DNA of 64,000 bases, from NCBI RefSeq assembly GCF_900105755.1, contig NZ_FNTQ01000001.1:9176001-9240000 (forward strand), in the 5' to 3' direction. A model generated the notes under the pieces. The model did no database searches and had not been told where the DNA came from. It saw only the letters and a program-made list of their open reading frames with translations. This DNA is from Streptomyces sp. Ag109_O5-10 (lineage in GTDB: Bacteria > Actinomycetota > Actinomycetes > Streptomycetales > Streptomycetaceae). The translations under genes were made by a program, and so were the position numbers. Below, piece by piece: positions 34,412-42,988 of this stretch; the stretch's first letter is position 1; each line of letters starts with the position of its first letter.

Positions 34412-35515
34412 TCAGCTACGTGAGATGTCTTTCAGCCGAGAGCCGTAGAACGCCAGGTGGCGTTCCGCAGCGGTGGCCCAGGTGTGGCGGGCGGCGAGTC
34501 GGCGGCCCCTGGCCCGGCGCGCGGGGGTGTCGTCCGTGAGCGCGGCGCCGAGCTCAGCGGCGAGGTCCTGGTGGGTGGTCGCGAAACGGGCGGCGCTGTC
34601 GAACACCTCGCGCAGAACGGGCAGATCGCGTACGACCAGCGGAACTCCCGCGGCGAGTGCCTCCATCGCGGCGAGGCCGAAGCCCTCCTTGACGGAGGGG
34701 AAGGCGAAAGCGGAAGCGGCGGCCACCAGGGGCGGCAGCTCGTCCTCGGCGACTTGCCCCAACACGACCGGCTCGACGCCGAGTTCGGCTGCGCGTGCCT
34801 TCCAGTGGGCCCGGTAGTCGCGGTAGTCGAAGAGGGTCTCGCCGCCCGCGATCACCAGCCGTACCTCCGGGTGTGCGGAGCGCAGCAGGGCGTACGCCTC
34901 CAGCAGGTCCAGCGAGCCCTTACGGGGTTCGATGCCACCGACGGTGAGGACGTAACGGCCCAGACGGGCACGCCAGTTCGCGCGGGCGGCCGGCTCGGTG
35001 GTGGCGAAACGGTCGTAGGCCACTCCGTTGGGAATGACCGCCGCCTTGATGCCCCAGCCGTCGGCCAGTTCCGTGGCGACGGCCGCCGACACGCAGATGT
35101 GCGCGTACGGCTCGACGATGGCCCGCTCGTGGCAGGCGGCCAGTTCGGGGGTGGTGAAGTGGTCGATGTGGTGGACCGTGCGGACGCAGCGGCCCCCGAC
35201 CGCGTTGGCGCTGATGCAGTCCTGGGCGTGGACGACGTCGTACGCCATCGCACAGGGCTCGAAGGCCGTGCCCAGGACGGCGATGGAGCGCAGGATCCGT
35301 TCGCCGACGGACTCCTCGGGCGGGCCGTCCGGGAACGGCACGATCCGCAGCCGTACGGCGGGGTCGACCGGCCGGAAGAAGCCCGCGTCGCCGCCGCGGC
35401 CCAGCGTCCACACCGTGACGTCCTGCCCGGCCGCGGCTAGCGCCTCGGCGAGGGCGAGGGTGTGGACGACGCCGCCGCGCGGCTTGGTGGAGTAGCTCAG
35501 CAGGGCGATCTTCAC
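34412..35515 (-). CDS. MSMEG_0565-type glycosyltransferase (GT4 fold)
   Basis: A 367-aa GT-B glycosyltransferase. The acceptor half begins IALLSYSTKPRGGVVHTL. The donor half has VGGIEPRKGSLDLLEAY and the nucleotide-sugar motif FAFPSVKEGFGLAAMEALAAG (E-x7-E). PRGGVVHTLALAEALA is characteristic of the glycosyltransferase found with the MSMEG_0566-0572 genes. It is the last gene of the operon and starts at GTG 35515, overlapping the nitrilase-like stop by 4 bases. The sugar and acceptor are unknown. Confidence 0.88.
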   Translation of the reverse strand: MKIALLSYSTKPRGGVVHTLALAEALAAAGQDVTVWTLGRGGDAGFFRPVDPAVRLRIVPFPDGPPEESVGERILRSIAVLGTAFEPCAMAYDVVHAQDCISANAVGGRCVRTVHHIDHFTTPELAACHERAIVEPYAHICVSAAVATELADGWGIKAAVIPNGVAYDRFATTEPAARANWRARLGRYVLTVGGIEPRKGSLDLLEAYALLRSAHPEVRLVIAGGETLFDYRDYRAHWKARAAELGVEPVVLGQVAEDELPPLVAAASAFAFPSVKEGFGLAAMEALAAGVPLVVRDLPVLREVFDSAARFATTHQDLAAELGAALTDDTPARRARGRRLAARHTWATAAERHLAFYGSRLKDISRS

Positions 35516-36348
35516 GTGCGGTCCTCCCGGTAGGCGCCGGGCCGGCGTTCGTCGAGGTGGCGCAGGATGCGGCGGGCGCGGTCGATCTCCTCGGCGACGT
35601 CGACCTCGGCGACCGCCAGGCCGGCCTTGGACCAGGTGCGGGCGAGGATGTCACCGCCCGGGCCGACCACCTTGGACTGGCCGAGGAACCGCATGCCGCC
35701 CATGGCGCCTGTCTGGTTGGAGGAGGCGAGGACGACCTGGTTCTCGGCGGCGCGGGCCTGGTCGTACAGGTCGAAGAGCTTGGCCTGGCGGTCCTGGGCC
35801 ATGCGCGGGGCTCGGTTGGTGAGGGACGTGGGCCAGGCGGAGAGGCAGGCGAGGATCTCGGCGCCGTCCAGCGCCAGAGAACGGGCCGACTCGGGGAACG
35901 TCTTGTCGTAGTCGATGAGCATGCCGATGCGGCCGACGGGGGTGTCGAAGGCGTCGAAGCGGTCACCGGGCGCGTAGGCGGCGACCTCGCCGGCCGGCAG
36001 GTGGACCTTGCGGTGGCGGCCGAGGACACCGTCGCCGGTGACGCAGACCGCGGCGTTGTAGCGCTCGTCGCCGCCGTCCTCGCAGTAGCCGAGGCAGACC
36101 ACCATCTCGGCGGCCAGACGGGCGACCTGGAGGATCAGCGGGTCCTCCGGCTTCAGGGCCGGCGGCAGGGCCTCGGTGTCGGGGTGGCGCAGGTCGGCGA
36201 GGTAGCCGCCGAGCGCGGCGTCGGGCAGGACCAGCAGACCGGCGCCAAAGGCGCGCGCGTCGTCGATGAGTTTGCCGATGCGGGCCAGGTCGAACTCCAG
36301 GTCGCGGCCGAAGTGGGCGGCCGCGGCCGCGATCCGGATCGTGCTCAT
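35512..36348 (-). CDS. Nitrilase-superfamily protein lacking catalytic Cys and Glu (probable pseudoenzyme)
   Basis: A 278-aa protein with the full nitrilase fold, closely similar to its upstream neighbour, but two of three catalytic residues are changed. The Glu position is Asp43 (VLPDAALGGY; codon GAC at 36220-36222) and the Cys position is Asp146 (GMLIDYDKTFPE; codon GAC at 35911-35913). Lys114 (HRKVHL) remains. The reading frame is intact with no other sign of decay and is coupled by ATGA and GTGA overlaps, so it is probably expressed and selected. Inference: a non-catalytic partner or regulator of the active nitrilase, or an enzyme with new chemistry. Confidence 0.88.
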   Translation of the reverse strand: MSTIRIAAAAAHFGRDLEFDLARIGKLIDDARAFGAGLLVLPDAALGGYLADLRHPDTEALPPALKPEDPLILQVARLAAEMVVCLGYCEDGGDERYNAAVCVTGDGVLGRHRKVHLPAGEVAAYAPGDRFDAFDTPVGRIGMLIDYDKTFPESARSLALDGAEILACLSAWPTSLTNRAPRMAQDRQAKLFDLYDQARAAENQVVLASSNQTGAMGGMRFLGQSKVVGPGGDILARTWSKAGLAVAEVDVAEEIDRARRILRHLDERRPGAYREDRT

Positions 36349-37196
36349 GCGCTGACTGCTCCCGTGGGTACGTCGTAGGTCTCGGGCCGCCGGTCGCGCA
36401 GGTGCCCCATCGACCGCCGGGCGGTCTCCAGTGCCTGTACGACGTCGAGTTCGGCGACGGCGATGCCGGCGGCGACGCCCGTGTCGGCGAGGATCTCGCC
36501 GCCGGGGTCGACGACCTTGGCGCTGCCGACGAAGCGTAGCGACCCGAACGTGCCCGCCTGGTTGGCCGACAGCCACACGATCTGGTTCTCCAGCGCGCGG
36601 GCCCGGTCGAAGAGGTCGAAGCGGCGTTTCCAGCGGTCCTCTTCGAGGCTGGCGGCCGCGTTCGTCCGGGATCCCGGCCACGCGGAGACACAGACCCCGA
36701 TCGCGGCGCCGTCGAGCGCGAGCGCGCGGGCGGACTCCGGGAACGCCTTGTCGTAGCAGATCATCATGCCGATCCGGCCGACCGGGGTGTCGAAGGCGTG
36801 GAAGCGGTCCCCGGAGGAGTAGCTGGCGTCCTCGCCGAGTGGCTGGTGGACCTTGCGGTGGTTGCCGAGGACGCCGTCGCCGGTGACGCAGACGACGCTG
36901 TTGTAGCGGGCTTCCCCGGCCGCTTCGCAGTATCCGGCGACCACCGTCATCTCCCCGGCCAGGGAGGCCAGTCGGCGGATCTCGGGCCCGTCGAGCCCGA
37001 GCGCGGGCGGGCCTTCGTCGAGTTCGGCGGAGTCGTCGAGGCTGAGCAGATACCCGCCGAGGCACGCCTCGGGCAGCGCCAGCAGGCGTACGCCCTCCTC
37101 CCGGGCTTCCTTGATCAGCCGTTCGGCTATCTGGAAGTCCTCCTCCAGATCGCGGCCGAACTCGGCGGCGACGGCGGCCATACGCAGGGTGGTCAT
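36345..37196 (-). CDS. Nitrilase (Nit1-type carbon-nitrogen hydrolase)
   Basis: A 283-aa nitrilase-superfamily enzyme with an intact triad: Glu43 (ALPEACLGGY), Lys115 (NHRKVHQP) and Cys147 (GMMICYDKAFPES). It would hydrolyse a nitrile or amide to acid plus ammonia. ATG 37196 overlaps the GNAT-AIR synthase stop by 4 bases; its own stop overlaps the start of the Cys-less paralogue. The gene order around it is the conserved Nit1C cluster, which in pseudomonads has been linked to growth on cyanide as nitrogen source. The true substrate here is not visible from sequence. Confidence 0.9.
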   Translation of the reverse strand: MTTLRMAAVAAEFGRDLEEDFQIAERLIKEAREEGVRLLALPEACLGGYLLSLDDSAELDEGPPALGLDGPEIRRLASLAGEMTVVAGYCEAAGEARYNSVVCVTGDGVLGNHRKVHQPLGEDASYSSGDRFHAFDTPVGRIGMMICYDKAFPESARALALDGAAIGVCVSAWPGSRTNAAASLEEDRWKRRFDLFDRARALENQIVWLSANQAGTFGSLRFVGSAKVVDPGGEILADTGVAAGIAVAELDVVQALETARRSMGHLRDRRPETYDVPTGAVSA

Positions 37197-38632
37197 GCGG
37201 TCCCCATCCCGGTCACGGTGGACATGACCGCTTCGGTGATCTCTCCGTCGGGCCAGCGCAGCCCGACGCCTTCTCCTTCGGTGAGCTCCCCGCACACCGC
37301 ACCCGTGGCGGGCCCGGCGGGCAGGGGCGGTGCGCCCGGCTCGTCGGCCGTGAGCATCGCGAAGCCCGGGAAACAGGTGAGCCAGTCGCCCACGGAAGCA
37401 CCCCCCGGCCGGGGCACGGCGGCCACGTCGAGCACCGCGCGGCAGCGGCTCGCCTCGGCGAGCATGCCGAGGGTGCCGGCGATGCCCGCCATCGACACGT
37501 CCTTGGCGGCGGCGGGCCGCGCGGCGGCCACCGCGCCGGTCATAGTGCGCAGTTCGTCGCTACGGCGGTGGCTGGTCGAGTCCCACTGGCGGCCCCGGTA
37601 GCCCGGGCGCCAGCGGCCGCCGAGGTCGGCGGTGAGCCGTACGGCGTGACCGGGGCGGCCGCCGCCACCGGGCACCGGCCGGTCGGTGCGGCCGAGCGCG
37701 GTCACCGACAGGGCGGCCGGGACGCCGAGCTGGGTGTGCCCGCCGAGCACCGGGATGTCGTACGCCTGTGCCGCCCGGGCCAGTCCGGCCAGGATGTGGG
37801 CGGCGTGCGCGGCGTCGCGAGCGCCCACCGCGTCCAGCAGCCCGAGCGGTGCGGCGCCCATCGCAGCGAGGTCGTTGACGTTCACGAGGACCGCGCACCA
37901 GCCCGCCCACTCGGGGTCCCGTTCGACCATGGACGGCACGATCGCGTCGCACGCCGCGATCATGTCGGTGCCGGGGACGGGGGCGCCGTCGTCACCGACG
38001 AAGCCCGGGGGAGGCGCCAGCGTGGTGAGGAGCGCTCCGAGGGGCGACTTCGTGGCCGCCGCGAGGGCGGCGATGCGGCCGATCGGCCAGCGCATCAGGA
38101 CGTGCGGCATGCCCGCGACCGTCGTGTCCCGCACCCGCTGCCAGCCGAGCCGCCGGAACAGCACCTCGTTGCGCGCCTGGACGGTCGCGTCGAACCGCAG
38201 CACGCCCTCGGCCTCGGCGCGGGCGCAGGCGGCCCGGACGAGCGCCGCGCCGAGGCCGTGCGGGCCGCGGGCCCGGCGGGCGACGACCAGGCGCCCGCCC
38301 TGCCACCAGCCGAGGTCGGGGCCGTCGTCGACCGGGCAGAGACGCACCCCGCCGACCACGGTGCCCTCGGGGTCCTTCGCGACCAGGACGACGGTCCGGG
38401 GGTCGGTGTCGCGGTCGTCCAGGTCGTGCTGGGCGAAGAGCCCCTGCTCCTGGACGAAGGCGGCACGGCGCAGCTCCCGGTAGGCGGCCGTGTCCGCCGT
38501 GCCGTCCGCCTCTTCGATCCGGAAGGCGGGCCGTCGGGCGAGCGTGCTGCGGTCGCCCAGCAGGGCCAGGATGTCCTGCGGATCGTCCACGGTCGGCGCG
38601 GCCACGGAACCGTCGAGGTTCACGGCGCTCAC
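37193..38632 (-). CDS. MSMEG_0567/Sll0787-type fusion: GNAT acetyltransferase plus AIR synthase-like domain
   Basis: A 479-aa two-domain protein. Residues about 35-190 form a GNAT fold (GRLVVARRARGPHGLGAALV, the acetyl-CoA loop, and RLGWQRVRDT). Residues about 200-479 resemble AIR synthase/PurM-type ATP-dependent enzymes (GDDGAPVPGTDMIAACD, VLVNVNDLAAMGAAPLG, VLGGHTQLG). In pseudomonads these are separate genes; here, as in actinobacteria and cyanobacteria, they are fused. GTG 38632 overlaps the radical SAM stop by 4 bases. It probably activates or acylates the intermediate made by its neighbours. Confidence 0.87.
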   Translation of the reverse strand: MSAVNLDGSVAAPTVDDPQDILALLGDRSTLARRPAFRIEEADGTADTAAYRELRRAAFVQEQGLFAQHDLDDRDTDPRTVVLVAKDPEGTVVGGVRLCPVDDGPDLGWWQGGRLVVARRARGPHGLGAALVRAACARAEAEGVLRFDATVQARNEVLFRRLGWQRVRDTTVAGMPHVLMRWPIGRIAALAAATKSPLGALLTTLAPPPGFVGDDGAPVPGTDMIAACDAIVPSMVERDPEWAGWCAVLVNVNDLAAMGAAPLGLLDAVGARDAAHAAHILAGLARAAQAYDIPVLGGHTQLGVPAALSVTALGRTDRPVPGGGGRPGHAVRLTADLGGRWRPGYRGRQWDSTSHRRSDELRTMTGAVAAARPAAAKDVSMAGIAGTLGMLAEASRCRAVLDVAAVPRPGGASVGDWLTCFPGFAMLTADEPGAPPLPAGPATGAVCGELTEGEGVGLRWPDGEITEAVMSTVTGMGTA

Positions 38633-39720
38633 CCGCCCGCTGCCCGAAGCACACTGCACGCCCCGCAGGCCGCGCAGCCGGCCCTCTGGTCGGCGCCGCT
38701 CATCCCGGCGGCGCGCAGCTTCGCGGCGACGCCCTCGGTGACGTACGTCAGGAGTTCCGCGCCGGGTGCCCCGACGCCGTCGCGGGCGGCGAGGGTGCCG
38801 CTCATCGGGCGGAACGGGACGACGAACGGGTACACCCCCCGGTCGATCAGCCTGCCCGCCCCGGCGACGAGTTCGTCGGGATCCTCGCCCAGTCCGACGA
38901 GGAGGTAGGTGGAGACGCGGTTCGGTCCGAAGACGCGCACCGCCTCGTCCCACGCGGCCTCGTACTCGGCCGGCGGGACCGTCGACTTGCCGGGCATCCA
39001 GCGTCGGCGCACCTCCTCGTCGAGGGACTCGACGTGGATGCCGATGGCGGTGGCCCCGGCGTCGTGCAGGGCGCGGATCCAGCCGAGGTCGCCGGGCGGT
39101 TCGCACTGCACCTGGATCGGCAGACCGGGCACGGCCTCCAGCACAGCCCGGACCGACCGTACGAGGTTGCGGGCGCCGCGGTCGGGTCCGGTGGTGGTGC
39201 CGGTGGTCATCACCATCTGCTTCACGCCGTCGAGCCGTACGGCGGCCTCGGCGACCTCGGCGAGCTGCGCCGGTGTCTTGGCGGCCACCGTGGCGCCCGA
39301 GCGCAGGGACTCCTCGATGGTGCAGAAGCGGCAGCGGTCGGGCTCGGCGTAGCGGATGCAGGTCTGCACGACGGTGGTGGCCAGGACGTCGGAACCGTGC
39401 AGGCGGGCGATCTGCTCGTAGCGGACACCGTCGGCCGTGGTCAGGTCGTAGAACTTCGGTCGCTGAACGGCGGTGAAGGAGATTCCGGTGTCCTCGTCAC
39501 CGAGCCACACCTTGCCGTCCCGCACGGAGTAGGGACTGTGGGGGTTGCGGGGGAGGGCGGCGTTGGCACCGTCGACGAGGACGTGTCCGTCGTCGCTGGG
39601 CCCCGCGCCGTCCGGCCGCCGCACGGGCGCGTCCGACGCGACGCCGCGCAGGGCGAGTTCGGCGCGGGTCATGATCCGCACGTCCACCGCCGTACCGCTG
39701 TCACCGGTGCCAACGCTCAC
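38629..39720 (-). CDS. MSMEG_0568-type radical SAM protein
   Basis: A 363-aa radical SAM enzyme. The iron-sulphur cluster motif is spaced unusually: Cys121, Cys130 and Cys133 (TCIRYAEPDRCRFCT), a C-x8-C-x2-C pattern rather than C-x3-C-x2-C. The barrel follows (QMVMTTGTTTGPD, IQVQCEPPGDLGW, IGIHVESLDE). A C-terminal AGCAACGACS cysteine cluster may hold a second Fe-S cluster. The GTG start is at 39720, 10 bases after the MSMEG_0572 stop. The family has lipoate-synthase/biotin-synthase-like character; its reaction has not been established to my knowledge. Confidence 0.9.
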   Translation of the reverse strand: MSVGTGDSGTAVDVRIMTRAELALRGVASDAPVRRPDGAGPSDDGHVLVDGANAALPRNPHSPYSVRDGKVWLGDEDTGISFTAVQRPKFYDLTTADGVRYEQIARLHGSDVLATTVVQTCIRYAEPDRCRFCTIEESLRSGATVAAKTPAQLAEVAEAAVRLDGVKQMVMTTGTTTGPDRGARNLVRSVRAVLEAVPGLPIQVQCEPPGDLGWIRALHDAGATAIGIHVESLDEEVRRRWMPGKSTVPPAEYEAAWDEAVRVFGPNRVSTYLLVGLGEDPDELVAGAGRLIDRGVYPFVVPFRPMSGTLAARDGVGAPGAELLTYVTEGVAAKLRAAGMSGADQRAGCAACGACSVLRAAGG

Positions 39721-39730
39721 GTCGTACTCC

Positions 39731-40261
39731 CTACAGCTGGTAGGTGGAGTTGATGATGGCGCCCTTGCGCGCGTAGTGGATCAGCGCGTCCTGGACGTCC
39801 AGAGGGTGGGTCGGGATGACGCCCTCGATGAGGTCCTCCTCGCGGGCGCCGTGCAGGGAGAGGCCGAAGCGGCAGCAGTAGACCTTGCCGCCCTCGGCGA
39901 TGAAGGTCTTGAGCTGGTTGTTGATGTTGTGCTCGCCGGGGAAGGCGGAGTTGCCGGTGGTCGGGAAGCCGCGTGTGGCGAGGCAGTTGAGGGAGCCGGG
40001 GCCGTAGAAGTAGATGGCGGTCTCGAAGCCCTTGCGCAGGGCGCGGGTGGCCTGCAGGACGGCGACGAAGGACACGGACGACTCGTGCGCGATGCCGTGG
40101 ACGAGGGTGAAGTAGGTCTCGCCGTTCTCCGCCTGGTAGTCGGGGAAGACCTTGGTCGAGCCGTAGATGCTGGTGCCCTCGGGGAGCGAGGGGTGCGGGA
40201 TCTCGTCGAGGGACTTCTGCTCGACGTCGGAGAGTTCCGCGGTGACGACGGATTCGGACAT
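39731..40261 (-). CDS. MSMEG_0572/Sll0783-type nitrogen starvation response protein
   Basis: A 176-aa protein of the Sll0783 family named from nitrogen-starvation induction in cyanobacteria. Visible: EGTSIYGSTKVFPDYQAENG, FVAVLQATRALRKGFETAIY, and GKVYCCRFGLSLHGAREED, a DsrE-like fold core. AAGGAG lies 6 bases upstream of ATG 40261. It is encoded between the amidohydrolase and the radical SAM gene. Biochemical function unknown. Confidence 0.9.
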   Translation of the reverse strand: MSESVVTAELSDVEQKSLDEIPHPSLPEGTSIYGSTKVFPDYQAENGETYFTLVHGIAHESSVSFVAVLQATRALRKGFETAIYFYGPGSLNCLATRGFPTTGNSAFPGEHNINNQLKTFIAEGGKVYCCRFGLSLHGAREEDLIEGVIPTHPLDVQDALIHYARKGAIINSTYQL

Positions 40262-40299
40262 GACTGTCTCCTTGTGCGTACGAGAGGGAGTAGCGGCGG

Positions 40300-41115
40300 T
40301 CAGTCGTAGAGCGTGGCGAAGGTGTCCCGGAAGACCAGGTCCCCCAGGGCGCCGCCGCCGGTGGCCGCGGCGAGGCGGGCGTACTCGCCCGTGAAATCGC
40401 CCCACGGCTGGTCGCTGGCGAAGAGCACCCGGTCGTGGCCGATGCCGCGGCGCTCGATCTCCTGGGCCAGCCAGCGGGGAGTGAAGCCGATGGCCCAGGA
40501 GAGATCGGTGTAGACGCGCTTGCCGGCGTCGATCCAGTCGAAGAACCGGGAGCCGGCGAGTTTGATGTGGCCGCTCATCCCGCCGCCGAAGTGCACGAGA
40601 TGGACGGGGACTTGATCGGCATACCAGTCGACGAGGTGTCCGACCTCGTCGATGTCGGAGGCGGCGCCGGGAGAGGTGTGCACATGGACGACAAGGCCGT
40701 GCCGGGCGGCCTCGGCGAAGATCCGGTCGAGCTGGGGACGGCAGGCCGGGTCCGTGGGCCGGCCGCCGAGCAGGAAGCTCAGCTTGAGCGCCTTCACACC
40801 CGGCTCACCGGCCAACGCCAGTGCCTGATCGGTGCGTTGGGCGTCCTCCGGGCGTGGCGAGACCCACAGACCGGCGCGGATCCGGTCGTCGCTCTGCGCG
40901 GCCTCGATGGCCAACTCGTTGAAGGAGAAGGCGATCGCCGGGTCCGGGACGCCGTAGTTGGGGATGACCAGGGCGCGTTCGGTGCCCTCCGCGTCCAGGT
41001 CGGCGATCAGCTGCTTGACCGTGGCCCGGGCCGTGGTGTCGGGGCTGACGGGGGGACCGCCGTAGAAGGGATACGCGGGCAGGACACCGATGTGGCGGTG
41101 TGCGTCGAAGACCAT
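40300..41115 (-). CDS. Amidohydrolase-family TIM-barrel protein
   Basis: A 271-aa metal-dependent hydrolase/decarboxylase of the amidohydrolase-2 type: MVFDAHRHIGVLPAYP (HxH metal motif), VKALKLSFLLGGRPTD, VVHVHTSPGA with a conserved His, and VLFASDQPWGDF with the terminal Asp. It sits inside the Nit1C-type operon, between the flavin oxidoreductase and the MSMEG_0572 protein. ATG 41115 has AAGGG upstream. Inference: hydrolysis of an intermediate formed in the same route. It is not one of the minimal cluster genes known from pseudomonads. Confidence 0.86.
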   Translation of the reverse strand: MVFDAHRHIGVLPAYPFYGGPPVSPDTTARATVKQLIADLDAEGTERALVIPNYGVPDPAIAFSFNELAIEAAQSDDRIRAGLWVSPRPEDAQRTDQALALAGEPGVKALKLSFLLGGRPTDPACRPQLDRIFAEAARHGLVVHVHTSPGAASDIDEVGHLVDWYADQVPVHLVHFGGGMSGHIKLAGSRFFDWIDAGKRVYTDLSWAIGFTPRWLAQEIERRGIGHDRVLFASDQPWGDFTGEYARLAAATGGGALGDLVFRDTFATLYD

Positions 41116-41129
41116 GGGTGTACGGCCCT

Positions 41130-42446
41130 TCAGCCGATCGGGAGGGCGGGGGCGACGCCGGCGGGAGCTCCGGTGAGGACTCCGCACACGTCGGCCGTAC
41201 GGCGTCCCGCGTCGATGTGGTCGGCGAGGAACTCGGCGTCCCGGCCCACCGCCTCGAATCGTCCCGAACCCCAGGAGTGCTGCCAGGGCAGCCCCAGGAA
41301 GTACAGGCCGGGGACGTTGCTGATGCCCCGCCAGTGCATGGGGTAGCCGCGTCCGTCGAAGGCCGGGATCTCGATCCAGCGGTGGTCGCGGGTGAAACCG
41401 GTCGACCAGACGACGGAGGTGATGCCGGCCTCGGTCACGTCCAGGGCGCGGGGGTGCTCGGACGGTTCCCACACCGGCATGTAGCGCGCCTCGGTGGGGG
41501 CGTCGATGCCCTGCGCGGCGATGTGCCCGTCGATGGCGTCCTTGATGCCCTCCGCGACCGCGTCGGCATGGTCGAGGTTCACCTTCAGGTCGTCGGCGAA
41601 CTCCATGCGCGCACCGCTGATCTCGGTGAGCCTGCCGTACAGCCGCATCCCGTCGTGGGCAAAGGCCCGCAGATCGATGTCGCGGCCGCCGTCGCGTCCG
41701 GTGACGTAGTGGTTGACCCGCATGCGCACCGCGTCGGCGTCGTCGAACACGTCGATGGGCTTGTCGTAGTGGCCCATGTCGTCCAGCCACGCCACACAGT
41801 CACGGCCCCGGTAGAACCGGGCGACCCGGGGGGCGCTGCCGACGGCGAGGTGCACCTGCCGGCCGGCGAGGTGGAGGTCCTCGGCTATCTGGCAGCCGGA
41901 CTGACCGGTGCCCACCACGAGGACGGCGCCTTCGGGGAGCTGGTCCGCGTTGCGGTAGCCCGAGGAGTGGAGCTGTTCGACGCCGGCCGGCAGCCGCTCG
42001 GCCATCCGCGGGATCTTCGGCGTGTGGTACGGGCCCGTCGCGACGACCACCTGGTCGGCGGTGAACCCCCCGGCCGTGGTGGTGACGTCGAAGACGCCGT
42101 CCAGCGACCGGCGAAGGCGGGTCACGGACACGCCCTCCACCAGCGGCGGCTGGAAGGACGCGACGTAGTCCTCCAGGTAGCGCACGATGTCGTCGCGGAC
42201 CATGAAGCCGTCCGGGTCGCTGCCGGCGTAGGGGTGACCGGGCAGCTTGCACTGCCAGTTCGGGGTGACCAGGCAGAAGGAGTCCCAGCGGCGTTCCCGC
42301 CACTCGTGTCCCACCCGGTTCGCCTCGACGACCACATGGTCGACACCGCGCTCGCACAGGCCGTGGCTGATCGACAGGCCCGCCTGGCCGCCGCCGATCA
42401 CGGCGACCGTGTAGTGGGCCCCGGCGAGGCGGGGCGCCGCGCTCAC
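41130..42446 (-). CDS. MSMEG_0569-type flavin-dependent oxidoreductase
   Basis: A 438-aa FAD/NADPH monooxygenase-like enzyme. The FAD-binding GGGQAGLSISHGL is near residue 18. A second dinucleotide motif GTGQSGCQIAEDL follows, and VVWSTGFTRDHRWIEIP is the C-terminal ATG-type motif. RERRWDSFCLVTPNWQ is typical of this family. The GTG start at 42446 overlaps the MSMEG_0570 stop by 4 bases. It probably oxidises the nitrogen-containing substrate of the pathway; which one is unknown. Confidence 0.9.
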   Translation of the reverse strand: MSAAPRLAGAHYTVAVIGGGQAGLSISHGLCERGVDHVVVEANRVGHEWRERRWDSFCLVTPNWQCKLPGHPYAGSDPDGFMVRDDIVRYLEDYVASFQPPLVEGVSVTRLRRSLDGVFDVTTTAGGFTADQVVVATGPYHTPKIPRMAERLPAGVEQLHSSGYRNADQLPEGAVLVVGTGQSGCQIAEDLHLAGRQVHLAVGSAPRVARFYRGRDCVAWLDDMGHYDKPIDVFDDADAVRMRVNHYVTGRDGGRDIDLRAFAHDGMRLYGRLTEISGARMEFADDLKVNLDHADAVAEGIKDAIDGHIAAQGIDAPTEARYMPVWEPSEHPRALDVTEAGITSVVWSTGFTRDHRWIEIPAFDGRGYPMHWRGISNVPGLYFLGLPWQHSWGSGRFEAVGRDAEFLADHIDAGRRTADVCGVLTGAPAGVAPALPIG

Positions 42447-42748
42447 CTCGGGATCCCGTCGGCGTCGAGAAGAGCCTCGACCGTGACCTTGCTGTCGGCG
42501 GGGAAGGCGCGGTGGCGCACCGTCTCCTCGATCTGCTCCAGCTGGCCGGAGGCGCCGGTGCAGTAGAAACCGAACTTCTCACGGACCCGCTCACCGGCGA
42601 TTCCGAGCGCCGTTCGACTGCGCTCCAGGAAGTCGGCCAGTTCGTATGTGTCGCCGGCCGTGAAATACTCCTCGACGACCGTCGAGGGAGAATAGCAGCG
42701 CTGGGTCGTATCATCGGGCCAGCGCACATCGAAATACATCTCGGGCAT
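42443..42748 (-). CDS. MSMEG_0570-type nitrogen starvation response protein
   Basis: A 101-aa protein and first gene of the operon. MPEMYFDVRWPDDTTQRCYSP-type N-terminus, EEYFTAGDTYELADFLERS and EKFGFYCTGASGQLEQIEE are characteristic of this family. I chose ATG 42748 because GGAGG lies 5 bases upstream; the in-frame ATG 12 bases earlier has no such site. The promoter must lie in the sequence just above 42748. Function unknown. Confidence 0.88.
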   Translation of the reverse strand: MPEMYFDVRWPDDTTQRCYSPSTVVEEYFTAGDTYELADFLERSRTALGIAGERVREKFGFYCTGASGQLEQIEETVRHRAFPADSKVTVEALLDADGIPR

Positions 42749-42988
42749 GACATCCTCCATGCCGGGCGCCGGGTTGTCGGCCCCTCGCCGCTGCGTGTGA
42801 CCATCACTTCAGCCAGCCGCGATTACCGAACCAGGTCATCCGGAATAAGGGGAAGTTACGGAATCCTCACGGTCAACAACGGGCGCTGGACGCGGATTTG
42901 ACCCACAGGCAATAAATGCTTGTCCCGGAGCCCCCGGAACCCGGTGACCTTGATTTCCTGCTTTTGCCAGGGTGCTCTTCACGGCCGG

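Noticed and set aside
42822..42859. Possible GlnR boxes (ATTAC and GTTAC, 33 bp apart) before the Nit1C operon
   Set aside because: GlnR sites need alternating GTnAC and GAAAC elements spaced 11 bp. The intermediate elements do not match.
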